From Pseudomonas sp. Fl4BN1 (GTDB lineage Bacteria > Pseudomonadota > Gammaproteobacteria > Pseudomonadales > Pseudomonadaceae), in NCBI RefSeq assembly GCF_009908285.1, contig NZ_JAAARM010000003.1, positions 248,001-312,000 on the forward strand: a stretch of DNA of 64,000 nucleotides. Direction: 5' to 3'. Below, piece after piece: positions 6,884 to 15,824 of the stretch. The notes beneath the pieces are model-generated. The model was given only the letters and a program-made list of their open reading frames with translations. It was not told the DNA's origin and ran no database searches. Positions within the stretch are counted from its first letter, which is position 1. Each line of letters starts with the position of its first letter. The position numbers were made by a program, and so were the translations under genes.

Positions 6884-8808
6884 AGGGTTTTCCAGGTCAA
6901 GGCAAACAGGGTTTCAGCGGGCAGTTGGAACTGCGCCCGGCCATCGCTGCACTGCACCGCTGCAGCGCGGCTGCGGCCATCGGGGCCCAGCAGTTCGAGG
7001 CTCGGGTTCGACTGGCAGATATCCAGTGCACCTGCCAGGTCAATGGTGTAGGCACGGGGCGTCTTGGCCACGCCCAACAGGCTGTGGCGCGGGCCGTCGC
7101 GCAGGGCCAGGGCATCCACCTCGAACGCCGGGTTATCGAGGCTCTGCACTTCGCCCAGCCAATGCTGCTGGATGAACTGCTGGGCCCGTGCCACCGGCTT
7201 CAGGCTGAAGCGCTGGGCATCTTGCTGGGACAGCATGCCCTTGGGGTACTCGGGCTCGTCGGCGGCCTGGAACCAGTTGAGCATGTCCAGCAGGCCGTCC
7301 TGGGAAGCGTTGATCACCACCGAGGCCCACCACAGGGCGGCGTAGTGGGTGTCTTGCTGATAGGGGCTGAGGTCCGGGCCGCTGGAGATATTGGTCTGGC
7401 TCAGCAACAGTGCCTTGCGCGGCCGGCCGTGCTCGTCCAGCCCCACCAGGTCGGCTGCGGCGCGCACGCTGGCGCGATAACGGCGGGTGGCCAGCAGATC
7501 GCGAACCATCCACTCGTGCCAGGCCAGGGCATCGATATCGGCGCCGTGCTCGGCCAGCAATTGCCGGGCCCAGTCGATGCCCCGGCGTTGCCCGGCACCG
7601 ACCCGGAAGGGTCCATCGAGCAAGCGCGAGCTCACCGGCATGGCAATGCGTACACCCGCGGCACGGGCGTCAGGGTTGGCCTTGGTGTGTTCCAGCATCC
7701 GCGCAAAATACGCGGCAAACACCGCGTAGCTCGGGTAGTTGAGGTTGGGCTCGTCGGCGAATGCCAGGTAGTGCAAGCCCTGGTTACCCAACTGGACGCT
7801 GTCGGCCAGCCAGGCATCGAGTCCGGCAAAGGTCTGGCTGCCGGCCTCCAGCACTGCCTGGCGGCCGGTGCCCGCGAGCAAGGTGATGTCGCGGTCGATC
7901 TTGAACGTCTCGCGGTACAACCGACGGAAGGCGATTTCCCGCTGCGGCTCTTGCTTGATCACATCGACGAAGCTGTAGAAGTTGGCGGACCGCGGACCCA
8001 GGGCCCGCAGCAATTCGAACGTCGACTGCGGGGGTTCGGCATAGGGCAGGGCGATCCCCAGGTGCGGGCTGGGGCCGCGTACCTGGGGCTTGAGGGTCAG
8101 CTCGACCCGGCTCGGTGCCCACTGCAGCGGGTGCAGTTGGCGCAGGTCCTGGGCGAACAGGTTGGCGGTGCCGTCGAGCCAGAACCCGACCTTGCCCGAA
8201 CCGCCCAGCGACAAGCGCCAGACTTCGTCCTGCTGGGCCACCGGCAAGGCGGCCTGGTCGAACTGCCCGTACTGCGGGTGCTCCACCAGCTTGAGCCGGA
8301 CCAGTTGGCCGTCACTCAGGCGTGAAGCCTGGAGCACACTGACGCCGCCGTAATACTTGCCTGCCAGCACCGCCTGCTCGCCAGCCGCCACGCGAAAGTA
8401 CAGCTCGACGCCGCTGGGGACGTCGGCACTGAAATGTACCTTGGCTGGTTCGAATTGGCCGCGAGTGGCGCTGTCGTGGTTGACCTTGAAGTTACGGAAG
8501 CTGTAGCCCGGGACTTGCAGCCGATAGTCACCCTGGGCGGCCGGCAGCTGGACTTCCCGTTGGCCATAAGGTTGATCGGCGCGGATTTCCAACTGTTGCA
8601 GCAACTGGCCGTCGGGGCCCAGCAGGTACAGCTGTTCCTGGTTGGCATCGCTTTGCCAGGCCGGGCTCCAGCGCAATTGCAGGGTGTCTGCGGCAGCGGC
8701 CTGCAGATACAGGCTGCCGTCGCGGATATCCGCCCATTGCATGGGCTCCGCGTGCAGGGATGAAGCCGCTGAGATCAGCATCAGGGCGAGCAGGGAGCAG
8801 GGTTTCAT
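6880..8808 (-). CDS. Secreted glycoside-hydrolase-like protein of the exopolysaccharide operon
   Basis: 642 residues with a signal peptide (MKPCSLLALMLISAASSLHA, cleavage about residue 20). Residues 20-230 look like beta-rich modules (LRWSPAW, QREVQLPAAQGDYRLQVPG). Residues 250-560 resemble a TIM-barrel glycosidase: LLRALGPRSANFYSFVDVI, LHYLAFADEPNLNYPSY with a possible acid/base Glu, DALAWHEWMVRDLLA, and LLSQTNISSGPD. It is placed after wzx, so a periplasmic role like PslG (GH39) of the Psl system is plausible: trimming or releasing polymer. The family cannot be named from sequence alone. It overlaps wzx by one base (TGATG) and the next gene by four. Confidence 0.7.
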   Translation of the reverse strand: MKPCSLLALMLISAASSLHAEPMQWADIRDGSLYLQAAAADTLQLRWSPAWQSDANQEQLYLLGPDGQLLQQLEIRADQPYGQREVQLPAAQGDYRLQVPGYSFRNFKVNHDSATRGQFEPAKVHFSADVPSGVELYFRVAAGEQAVLAGKYYGGVSVLQASRLSDGQLVRLKLVEHPQYGQFDQAALPVAQQDEVWRLSLGGSGKVGFWLDGTANLFAQDLRQLHPLQWAPSRVELTLKPQVRGPSPHLGIALPYAEPPQSTFELLRALGPRSANFYSFVDVIKQEPQREIAFRRLYRETFKIDRDITLLAGTGRQAVLEAGSQTFAGLDAWLADSVQLGNQGLHYLAFADEPNLNYPSYAVFAAYFARMLEHTKANPDARAAGVRIAMPVSSRLLDGPFRVGAGQRRGIDWARQLLAEHGADIDALAWHEWMVRDLLATRRYRASVRAAADLVGLDEHGRPRKALLLSQTNISSGPDLSPYQQDTHYAALWWASVVINASQDGLLDMLNWFQAADEPEYPKGMLSQQDAQRFSLKPVARAQQFIQQHWLGEVQSLDNPAFEVDALALRDGPRHSLLGVAKTPRAYTIDLAGALDICQSNPSLELLGPDGRSRAAAVQCSDGRAQFQLPAETLFALTWKTL

Positions 8809-10115
8809 CAGGCCTTTTCCTTAGGACGCAATAAGTGACGCACGTAGACAATGTCTCCAGGTAGCAGGATCAGGGTGCGGTACCAGGCCACACCACTGAG
8901 GTGGCAATACAGGCCAAGCATCACCAGGCTCACCGCCAGGTAGGCGATGGACGAGGCCAGGCCGGCGCCGACGATGCCCAGGTGCGGGATCAATACGGCG
9001 TTGAGCGCCAGGTTCAGCAGGGCACCGCCGGCCAACAGCAATGACAGGGCCCCAGGACGCTGCTTGCCCAGCAGGTCCAGGCGCAGGATGCTCGCGTAGC
9101 ACAGGCCGAACAGCCCCGGCAGCAGGGCCAGCAGCGCGCTGTACGCCGGGGCGTATTCGGCGCCGAATAGGGTGACGATCAGCCACTGGCCGATCAGCGC
9201 CATGCACAGGCAGGCGCCGAGCATGACCGTGGCAGTCAGGCGCAGGGCCAGGGCGGTGAGTTGCTCGATGCCGGCCCCCTGTTGTAGCAGGCGCTTCATC
9301 AAGGGTGTGGTCACTGCCTCGGGAATGATCAGCAACAGCTCGGCGGCGGCACTGGCCATGGCATACCAGCCCAGGGCGGCCGGATCGAGCAGGGCACCGA
9401 TAAACAGGTAGTCCGAACGCAGCATCAGTTGCTGGGACAGCACCCCAGGATGGCTCTGGGCGCTGTAGCGCAGCAGCTTGCCTTGTTCCCCGGCCTGCCA
9501 GCGCAGGCGCAAATCATGAAAACGCGCCAACCAGCACCAGCCGACCACCACCACCAACACGGTGCCGCCCAGCCAACTGATGAGTGCGGCGGACAGCGGC
9601 TGGTCGCGCCAGATCCACCACAGGCCGACGAACAACAGCAGCGGCACCAGGGATTCCAGCAGGCGCAGGGCATTGAAGGCTTCGACCCGGCCATCGGCGT
9701 TGTGCAGGGTCAGCAAGCCGCTCTTGAGCACAGTGATCGGCACCGCCAGCAACAACAGCCAGGCCAGGTCCCCCAGTTGCAGGCTGATCTCCCACTGGCT
9801 GCCCAAGGTGTTGCTCACGGCCAGGCCGGCCAGGGTCAGCAAGCCGGCCAGCAGGCAGCCGTAGATCAGCACCTGGGTCAGCAACAGCCCCATGGGCCGC
9901 TGGCGCGCCGCCTCATAACCGACAGCGGTGTTGAGGCCGCCACTGGTGAGCGCGGCGATCAGGTCCGGCAAGGTGCTGAGCAGGGCGAACAGGCCGCGAT
10001 CGGCGGGCCCCAGCAGGCGTGCCAGCAACACGTTGCGCAGTAATCGCAGGCCGATCATCGCCAGCCGCGTGCCCATGCTCAGGGCCAGGTGCCAGAGGTA
10101 GCTGCCGCGCTTCAT
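8808..10115 (-). CDS. Wzx-type oligosaccharide flippase
   Basis: 435-residue polytopic membrane protein starting MKRGSYLWHLALSMGTRLAM, with RNVLLARLLGPADRGLFALL, the standard N-terminal signature of the MATE/MOP polysaccharide-transporter family. About a dozen hydrophobic helices follow (e.g. SLLLAGGALLNLALNAVLIPHLGIVGAGLASSIAYL). It moves the undecaprenyl-linked repeat across the inner membrane. Start at 10115 is set by the four-base overlap with the deacetylase stop (ATGA); longer readings add an unrelated arginine-rich tail. Confidence 0.9.
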   Translation of the reverse strand: MKRGSYLWHLALSMGTRLAMIGLRLLRNVLLARLLGPADRGLFALLSTLPDLIAALTSGGLNTAVGYEAARQRPMGLLLTQVLIYGCLLAGLLTLAGLAVSNTLGSQWEISLQLGDLAWLLLLAVPITVLKSGLLTLHNADGRVEAFNALRLLESLVPLLLFVGLWWIWRDQPLSAALISWLGGTVLVVVVGWCWLARFHDLRLRWQAGEQGKLLRYSAQSHPGVLSQQLMLRSDYLFIGALLDPAALGWYAMASAAAELLLIIPEAVTTPLMKRLLQQGAGIEQLTALALRLTATVMLGACLCMALIGQWLIVTLFGAEYAPAYSALLALLPGLFGLCYASILRLDLLGKQRPGALSLLLAGGALLNLALNAVLIPHLGIVGAGLASSIAYLAVSLVMLGLYCHLSGVAWYRTLILLPGDIVYVRHLLRPKEKA

Positions 10116-11110
10116 GCCCGCGCTCCCTGCAGCAAGCGCCAGGCCAGCAGGCCCGGGCGCCCGGCGCTGGCGTGGCTGACATCGATGCGCGGCAAGGCCA
10201 GCAGCGGATTGCCGTCGGCCTCGATCAAGCCGGGGCGCGTGCCCAGGGCGTAGCGATAGCCCAGCTCGGCGACTGCTGCGCGCACCTCGGGGCTGTGATC
10301 GCCATTGGGGTAGCAATACACCCCCAGTGGCGCCTGGCAGTGTTCCTGCAAGGCCGCGTGGGAACGGTGCAGGTCGCTGCGCAACGCTGGGCCGTCAAGG
10401 CGGGTGAGGATGCCGTGACTGGCGCCGTGGGGGCCAAAGCGCACCAGCCCAGAGCGTTCCAGGCGCTCGACCTGGGCCCAGTCCAGGCTGTGGGGGGCAC
10501 TGGCGGCGGGGCAACTGTCGGCCAGGGCTTGCAGGGTCTCGGGAGCCAGGTTTTTCAGGCATTGCAAAAAGCCCCCGAGTGCTCGGCTGCGAGCGTCGCT
10601 GTCGTCGGTTTGCAGCAAGCTGGGCGGGGGCGTCAGTTGCAGCGCCCGCAACTGCACCAGCAGCGGCTGTGCTGCGGGGCTGGCGCCGTGCTGCCACAGG
10701 GTTTCGCCAATCGATTCCCACCAGAAACCTTGCTGGCTGCCGATGAAATCGGTGGACAGGAAGATGCTCGCCGGCACCTCGTAACGCTCCAGCAGCGGAT
10801 AGGCGACCTCGGCATTGTCGCGCCAGCCATCGTCGAAAGTCAGTGCCACTCGCGGCCGATCGCCACCGGGATACTCCAGCAAGTGCTGCAGCGGCACACA
10901 GTCGAAATGCCGCCGCAACCAGCGCAGCAGATGCTCGAAATGATCCTGGCCAACGCACAACGGAGCCCGGTGGGGCTTGCGCGCGGCGGTGGAGTCGGCC
11001 AGTACCCGGTGCAGCATCAGCACCACCCCGGCGTCGCTCAGGCGGGCGCGGCCGAGGCTGTGCAGGTAGGCGCTGCCGAGCAGGCGCTTGAGGGATTGTT
11101 TGAAGTTCAT
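10112..11110 (-). CDS. NodB-type polysaccharide deacetylase
   Basis: 332 residues. GVVLMLHRV starts the domain; the catalytic block is VALTFDDGWRDN (NodB motif 1, Asp-Asp), followed by VPASIFLSTDFIG, GFWWE, and the zinc-binding histidines in GPHGASHGIL (H-x3-H). Later GVYCYPNGDHSPEVRAAV matches motif 3. No signal peptide, so it probably acts on the lipid-linked or nucleotide-sugar stage in the cytoplasm. Start ATG 11110 is chosen at MNFKQSLKRLLGS; it lies just two bases after the stop region of the upstream glycosyltransferase, which ends at 11112. Part of the exopolysaccharide operon. Confidence 0.9.
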   Translation of the reverse strand: MNFKQSLKRLLGSAYLHSLGRARLSDAGVVLMLHRVLADSTAARKPHRAPLCVGQDHFEHLLRWLRRHFDCVPLQHLLEYPGGDRPRVALTFDDGWRDNAEVAYPLLERYEVPASIFLSTDFIGSQQGFWWESIGETLWQHGASPAAQPLLVQLRALQLTPPPSLLQTDDSDARSRALGGFLQCLKNLAPETLQALADSCPAASAPHSLDWAQVERLERSGLVRFGPHGASHGILTRLDGPALRSDLHRSHAALQEHCQAPLGVYCYPNGDHSPEVRAAVAELGYRYALGTRPGLIEADGNPLLALPRIDVSHASAGRPGLLAWRLLQGARA

Positions 11111-11111
11111 G

Positions 11112-12248
11112 TCAGCGGTTCTGTTGTGGGTTCCACAGGGCATAACGCCGCCCGCGGAGAAACTGCCAGAGGCCCATGCTCATGCCGGCCAGGGTCACCA
11201 GCACGAAGCCGGCGAGACGAAACACCTTGGGCAGGCGCCCGCGACTGTCCAGCAGCCCCAGCACCCCGGCACCGTAACCCAGCACCTGGGCGATCAGGCT
11301 CAGGCTGTAGAAGGCTCCGGCGTTCCACAGCCACAGGCTGCTGAGCAGCAGCGGCAGCAACAACACCGGGGCCAGGCGGCGTATCAGTTTGTGGCTGATC
11401 AGGGCAATGGCGTAGGCGCCGTGGCGCAACGGGTTCATCAGCTCGCGCCGCTGGGCCAGGCTCTGCAGGCCGCCGACGGTGACCCGCAGGCGCCGGCGGT
11501 ATTGCTTGCCGGCTTCGTCGACGCCCTGGTCGAGTACCTGGGCCTCTTCGACATAGACAATGCGCTTGCCGGCCACCGGGGCGCAGGTGCTGATGAAGAA
11601 GTCATCGTTGACCTCGGCGGGAATCCGCTGGAACAGCTCGCGGCGCAGGGCCAGCAATGCGCCGTCGGCGGAAACCATGCAGCCGGTACGGTTTTCCGCC
11701 TGGCGCAACCAGGCCTCGTAATGCCGGTACAGGCTGTCTCCCAGGCTCAGGTTGTGCCCCGGGTTGGGGATGATCATGTGCCCGCCGCAGGCCCCGACCT
11801 GCGGATCGGCCAGGGGCGCCAAGAGTTTGCCCAGGGTATCGGTGGACCACTGGTTGTCGGCGTCGGTGAACACCAGGATGTCGTTGCGCGCCAGCTCCAC
11901 GGCGGCGTTCAGGGCCCCGGCCTTGCCCACTCTGGGCAGGTCGAGGACCACGATCCGCGAATCGCGTACGCCCAGGGCGGTGGCCACGGTGTCGTCACTG
12001 GAGCCGTCGCTGGCGAGGATGATCTGCAGGTCGCTGGCCGGGTAATCCTGTTGCAGCAGGGTGCGCAGCTTGTGTTCGATGTGCGGGCCTTCGTTATGCG
12101 CGGCAATGATCACGCTGACCGACAGGGGCGGGCCTGGTTCCTGCGGTCGCGGTTTGACGAACAGGCTCAGCAGGGCCAACAGCAGCGGATAACCAACCCA
12201 GGCATAGAAGGGCAGTAACAGGCACAGCCAGAAAATTATTTTAGCCAC
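11112..12248 (-). CDS. Glycosyltransferase family 2, membrane-bound (BcsA/HAS-like)
   Basis: 378 residues. An N-terminal membrane helix (IIFWLCLLLPFYAWVGYPLLLALLSL) precedes a GT-A domain: SVIIAAHNEGPHIEHKL, ASDGSSDDT, FTDADNQW (DxD-type metal site) and QYRRRLRVTVGG (QxxRW-like). Three to four C-terminal helices follow (LAPVLLLPLLLSSLWLW and others). This processive-like layout could add one sugar to the lipid-linked repeat at the membrane. GTG start at 12248, overlapping the upstream glycosyltransferase stop by eight bases (GTGGCTAA). Confidence 0.88.
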   Translation of the reverse strand: MAKIIFWLCLLLPFYAWVGYPLLLALLSLFVKPRPQEPGPPLSVSVIIAAHNEGPHIEHKLRTLLQQDYPASDLQIILASDGSSDDTVATALGVRDSRIVVLDLPRVGKAGALNAAVELARNDILVFTDADNQWSTDTLGKLLAPLADPQVGACGGHMIIPNPGHNLSLGDSLYRHYEAWLRQAENRTGCMVSADGALLALRRELFQRIPAEVNDDFFISTCAPVAGKRIVYVEEAQVLDQGVDEAGKQYRRRLRVTVGGLQSLAQRRELMNPLRHGAYAIALISHKLIRRLAPVLLLPLLLSSLWLWNAGAFYSLSLIAQVLGYGAGVLGLLDSRGRLPKVFRLAGFVLVTLAGMSMGLWQFLRGRRYALWNPQQNR

Positions 12249-13206
12249 GGTCAGGCCTCACAGCAGAACGGTTGAACAGACCCTGAATCAGTGCCACGGC
12301 CCCCAGGTGCAGACGCACCCAGTGCAGGACCCAGAGTTGCAGGACAAACAGCGGATCACGCTGACGCAGGCCTTGGCGCAGGGCCAGGACCAGGGGCACC
12401 AGCCCCCCCAGCAACAGGCACAGCGCGGTCAGGGCCGGACGCCCCAGCAGCAGGCCGAGCAGGGCCAGCAGGCTGAGTGCCGCACAGGCCAGGCACAACA
12501 GGGGAAAACGCAGCAAACGCAGGTTGAGGCCACTGCCCTTTAGCAGTTGCACATGGCTGCCCTGGCGCCAGCGCTCCTTGCCGGCCCATTCGCCCCAACT
12601 GCCCTCGAACCCCCAATGCAGCACCTGGGGTTGCGGCTGGCTCAGTTGGCGGGCGCCGGCAGCGTGCAGGCGCAAGCCAAAGTCCTTGTCTTCGCCAGTG
12701 CGCAGTTGCTCGTCAAAGCCGCCGACACGTTCGAACCAGACCCGCTGCAGGCACAGATTGGGCGTAGGCATCCAGTGCAGCAGGCGGGCTTGCTGGCCGC
12801 CGGCCAGACTGCGACGTTGCCAGGCCCTGGCGAACCAGGGAGCGCTGGCAGGCGCTGCGCAGTCCAGAGCGAAGACCTCGGCGCGTTGTTCGGCCAAGGC
12901 CTGTTGCCAGAGTTGCAGCCAGTTCTCGGGGACCTCGATATCCGCATCGAGAAATGCCAGGCAATCGCCAGTGGCGACGGCCGCTCCGCGATTGCGCAAG
13001 GCCCCGATGCTGATCCCCGGGCAGAGCAGGACCCGCGCGCCCAGCGCCTGGGCCTGTTGCGGCCCCTGGTCGGTGGAACCGTTGTCGACCACGATCAATT
13101 CGCAGTCGACGGCGGCAGCCCTGGCCGCGCGGAGCACGCTGTCCAGGGTCCGGGTGATGTGACGTACCTCGTTGTACATGGGCACTATCACGCTGATCCT
13201 TTGCAT
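12241..13206 (-). CDS. Glycosyltransferase family 2
   Basis: 321 residues: ISVIVPMYNEVRHITRTLDSVL, VDNGSTDQGP, GNRGAAVATGDCLAFLDADIEVP (DxD) and FDEQLRTGEDKDFGLRL, a complete GT-A fold. The C-terminal part is hydrophobic (LLCLACAALSLLALLGLLLG, LTALCLLLGGLVPLVLAL), so it is membrane-anchored. It assembles the exopolysaccharide repeat unit; donor and linkage are unknown. ATG start at 13206. A 138-bp gap to the Wzy-like gene is the largest inside the operon. Confidence 0.88.
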   Translation of the reverse strand: MQRISVIVPMYNEVRHITRTLDSVLRAARAAAVDCELIVVDNGSTDQGPQQAQALGARVLLCPGISIGALRNRGAAVATGDCLAFLDADIEVPENWLQLWQQALAEQRAEVFALDCAAPASAPWFARAWQRRSLAGGQQARLLHWMPTPNLCLQRVWFERVGGFDEQLRTGEDKDFGLRLHAAGARQLSQPQPQVLHWGFEGSWGEWAGKERWRQGSHVQLLKGSGLNLRLLRFPLLCLACAALSLLALLGLLLGRPALTALCLLLGGLVPLVLALRQGLRQRDPLFVLQLWVLHWVRLHLGAVALIQGLFNRSAVRPDRG

Positions 13207-13344
13207 CTTTGCCTCCCTTGGCCAGATTGCGTTGTTGTCATGGACGCCTTGTCTCGGCGCTGTTTTTTCGGCCTTGCTCGGTGTTGGCCATACCGCCTGG
13301 CGCCGCTCGCAAGCGGCGCAGGAGGGAGGCTCAGGGACTACCGA

Positions 13345-14712
13345 TCAGGTCGGGGCACGGCGCGCCGGGGCTTCTTCGGCCTGCAACCGGAGCACGCTGG
13401 ACAGGGCCAGGAAGATCCACAGGTACTTGTGGTTCGGCGCGCTGAGAAACAGCAGGAACACCGCCATGGCCAGCAGGCTCAAGCCCAGGTGGGTGGCGAT
13501 ATCGGCCTGCTCGCGCTGATCACGGGCGAGAAACCCCTGGCGTGCCCGCTCGAAATTGCGCAGGCCCATGAGCATCAGCACCACAAAGCTCAGGCCGCCG
13601 GGAATCCCCAGTTCGCTGAACAGTTCCAGGTAGGTGTTGTGGGCCCGGCGGAACAGGTCCGGCTCGTTCATGTTTTCCGAGAAGCTGCTGGCAAAACCGG
13701 TCTGTGCGTAATGAATCGGGAAGGTGCCCAGGCCCGAGCCCAGCAGCGGGTTTTCTCGGATCATCTGGCCACCCACTACCAGGTAGGAGGTGCGCCGGCC
13801 CAGAGAGGTGTCTTCCGAGTGGGCACCGGACTTGAGCATGCCCAGGGACTTGATCCGTGCCACATAGTCCGCCGGCAGTGCGGCAATCCCCAGGGGCACG
13901 ACGATCGCCACGGCGAACATGGCGAACCCCAGGTGCTTGGGTCGCAGGCCCTTGAGCCGGTCGCGGTAGTGCCAGGCGCCGATGGCGATAGTGAACAGCA
14001 CCACCAGCAGGCCGGAGCGCGAGTCGGTCTTGGTCATGCCGGCCATCAGGGTCAGGCTGATGCCGACCCAGAACAGCCGCACCGGCCAGTAGGGCGAGCG
14101 CAAGGCAAGGAAGATCGCCGGTGGTACCGCCATGGCGATCAACAGGGCGAAATAGTTGGCGTCCTGCAACAGGCCGATAGCCCGGCCACCCACCTGGTAC
14201 TTGGCGGAAATCAACGCGATCACGCAAGTGATTGCCACGCTCACCGCCAACAGCCGGCAGAGCATCAACAGGTTGATCTCGCGGGCGATCAGCAGGGTGA
14301 CGAAAAACAGCACCAGGCCCACCGCCAGCTCCCGCAGGTTGTCCAGGGACACCAGCAGATTCTCGCTGTACATCAGGCTCAGCAGCAGGCACAGCAGGAA
14401 CGGCCCGAGGGCCCGCCACAGATTGCTGCGCAAGCGGGTTTCGGGGATCTGCCGCAACAGCAGCTTGAACAGCATGATCAGGATCAGCGAGGCGCCCAGC
14501 AGCTTGGCCCCGGAAAACGCGCTGTCCTTGAACAGGCCCTCGAAGGGCACCAGGGCACAAATCCCCAGCAGGCCCCAGCCTGGGCGGCGATACAGCACGG
14601 CCAGGCCAAATAACCCGACCACCACCAGCGGCGCGAGAAACGGCCACGGGCTGGCAAGCAGCAGCAAGCTGGCCAGGCCCAACAGAAGTCCGAGGAACGG
14701 GGCGGCGATCAT
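13345..14712 (-). CDS. O-antigen ligase/Wzy-type polymerase
   Basis: 455-residue polytopic membrane protein with at least ten hydrophobic helices. The large periplasmic loop carries the Wzy_C/O-antigen-ligase pattern 'LGRRTSYLVVGGQMIRENPLLGSGLGTFP', with a following NTYLELFSELGIPGGLSFVVL. In a Wzx/Wzy cluster it is the polymerase that joins repeats in the periplasm. It starts with an ATGA overlap with the upstream GT4 gene, so it is translationally coupled. Confidence 0.88.
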   Translation of the reverse strand: MIAAPFLGLLLGLASLLLLASPWPFLAPLVVVGLFGLAVLYRRPGWGLLGICALVPFEGLFKDSAFSGAKLLGASLILIMLFKLLLRQIPETRLRSNLWRALGPFLLCLLLSLMYSENLLVSLDNLRELAVGLVLFFVTLLIAREINLLMLCRLLAVSVAITCVIALISAKYQVGGRAIGLLQDANYFALLIAMAVPPAIFLALRSPYWPVRLFWVGISLTLMAGMTKTDSRSGLLVVLFTIAIGAWHYRDRLKGLRPKHLGFAMFAVAIVVPLGIAALPADYVARIKSLGMLKSGAHSEDTSLGRRTSYLVVGGQMIRENPLLGSGLGTFPIHYAQTGFASSFSENMNEPDLFRRAHNTYLELFSELGIPGGLSFVVLMLMGLRNFERARQGFLARDQREQADIATHLGLSLLAMAVFLLFLSAPNHKYLWIFLALSSVLRLQAEEAPARRAPT

Positions 14713-15824
14713 ACCGGGGTGGCCTCTCTGGCGACGCGGTACAGCTCATCCCAGCTGCGGGCCAGGGTGGGCAGGTGATAGTACTTGCGCTGGGTAACAC
14801 GGGCGGCGCCGGCCAGTTCCTCGGCCAAGCCCGGATCATCCAGCAGCTCGCCGATGCGGCGTTCCAGCTCGGCACTGTCCAGGGGCTTGGCCAAGAGGCC
14901 GTTGTGCCGGTGTTGCAGCACATCGGGAATGCCGCCCACGGCAAAGGCCACCACTGGGGTGCCGGCCTGCATGGCTTCCAGGAGGATCATCGGCGTGCCC
15001 TCGGTGCGTGAGCTGAGCACCAATACGTTGAGGCGCTTGAGCCAGGGCTGCATGTCGTTCTGATAACCCGGCAACAGGATCCGCAACGCCAGCCCGGCGT
15101 CTTCGATACGTTGGCGCAAGGCCTGGTTCTGCTCGCCGTCGCCCAGCAGCACGGCCTTGAGCCCGGGGCGCTGGTGGCACAGGGCAATCAGCGCATCGAG
15201 GAACAGGTCCGGGCCTTTTTCCGCGCTCAAGCGGCCGACAAAACCCACCAGGGGTTCGGCCTCGTCGCGGCGCACTTCGGGCTCGCGCAGCGGCGGGCCA
15301 TCGGTGCTCGCCGGCAGGGTCAGCTTGGGCTCCGGCAGGCCGTTGGGGATCACCCGCAGCTTGGCCTCGGCCACGCCCGCCTGCACGTGCAACTGGGCAA
15401 TGCTCTGGGCCACGCAGGCCACCCGGCGTACCTGGCGGCTGCGGCACAGGCGCAGGCTGATCCAGGTGTAGAGCTTCTGTTTCAGGCTGCGCGGGGTGAA
15501 ACCGTGCTGGGTCAGCACCAGGGGCAGGTGCAGGCGCCGGGCGCAAACCCAGGCGAACACCTGGGCCTTGAAGTTGTGGGCGTTGAGCAGCCCAGGCTGG
15601 TGCCGCAGGTGAGCCAGCAACTCTTTCAAGCACTGGCAGTTGTGGCTTGGCACACCGGCCTTGGCAAAACGTTCCAGCAGTGTTGCCGGAGCGTTGAGGA
15701 ACACCACCCGGTGCTGCCCCGGCGTGACCAGGCAGTGATCCAGCAGCATGCGTTCGGCACCATAGAAGCCGCCGCTGTGGATCAGGTGCACGATGGGCTG
15801 CACGGCCCGGCTCAGGTCGTTCAC
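14709..15824 (-). CDS. Glycosyltransferase family 4 (GT-B)
   Basis: About 371 residues. IVHLIHSGGFYGAERMLLDHC is the N-terminal acceptor domain; LVGFVGRLSAEKGPDLFLDALIAL and the sugar-nucleotide binding stretch LVLSSRTEGTPMILLEAMQAGTPVVAFAVGGIPDVL (E-x7-E) define a retaining GT4 enzyme. The start is placed at GTG 15824, which overlaps the Wzz stop (GTGA); a TTG at 15836 is the alternative. Cytoplasmic or membrane-associated. It builds the exopolysaccharide repeat unit. Confidence 0.9.
   Translation of the reverse strand: MNDLSRAVQPIVHLIHSGGFYGAERMLLDHCLVTPGQHRVVFLNAPATLLERFAKAGVPSHNCQCLKELLAHLRHQPGLLNAHNFKAQVFAWVCARRLHLPLVLTQHGFTPRSLKQKLYTWISLRLCRSRQVRRVACVAQSIAQLHVQAGVAEAKLRVIPNGLPEPKLTLPASTDGPPLREPEVRRDEAEPLVGFVGRLSAEKGPDLFLDALIALCHQRPGLKAVLLGDGEQNQALRQRIEDAGLALRILLPGYQNDMQPWLKRLNVLVLSSRTEGTPMILLEAMQAGTPVVAFAVGGIPDVLQHRHNGLLAKPLDSAELERRIGELLDDPGLAEELAGAARVTQRKYYHLPTLARSWDELYRVAREATPV

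Noticed and set aside
12547..14613. 688-codon plus-strand open frame opposite the wzy and GT2 genes
   Set aside because: Glutamine/alanine-rich composition typical of antisense shadows; the minus-strand proteins have clear domains.
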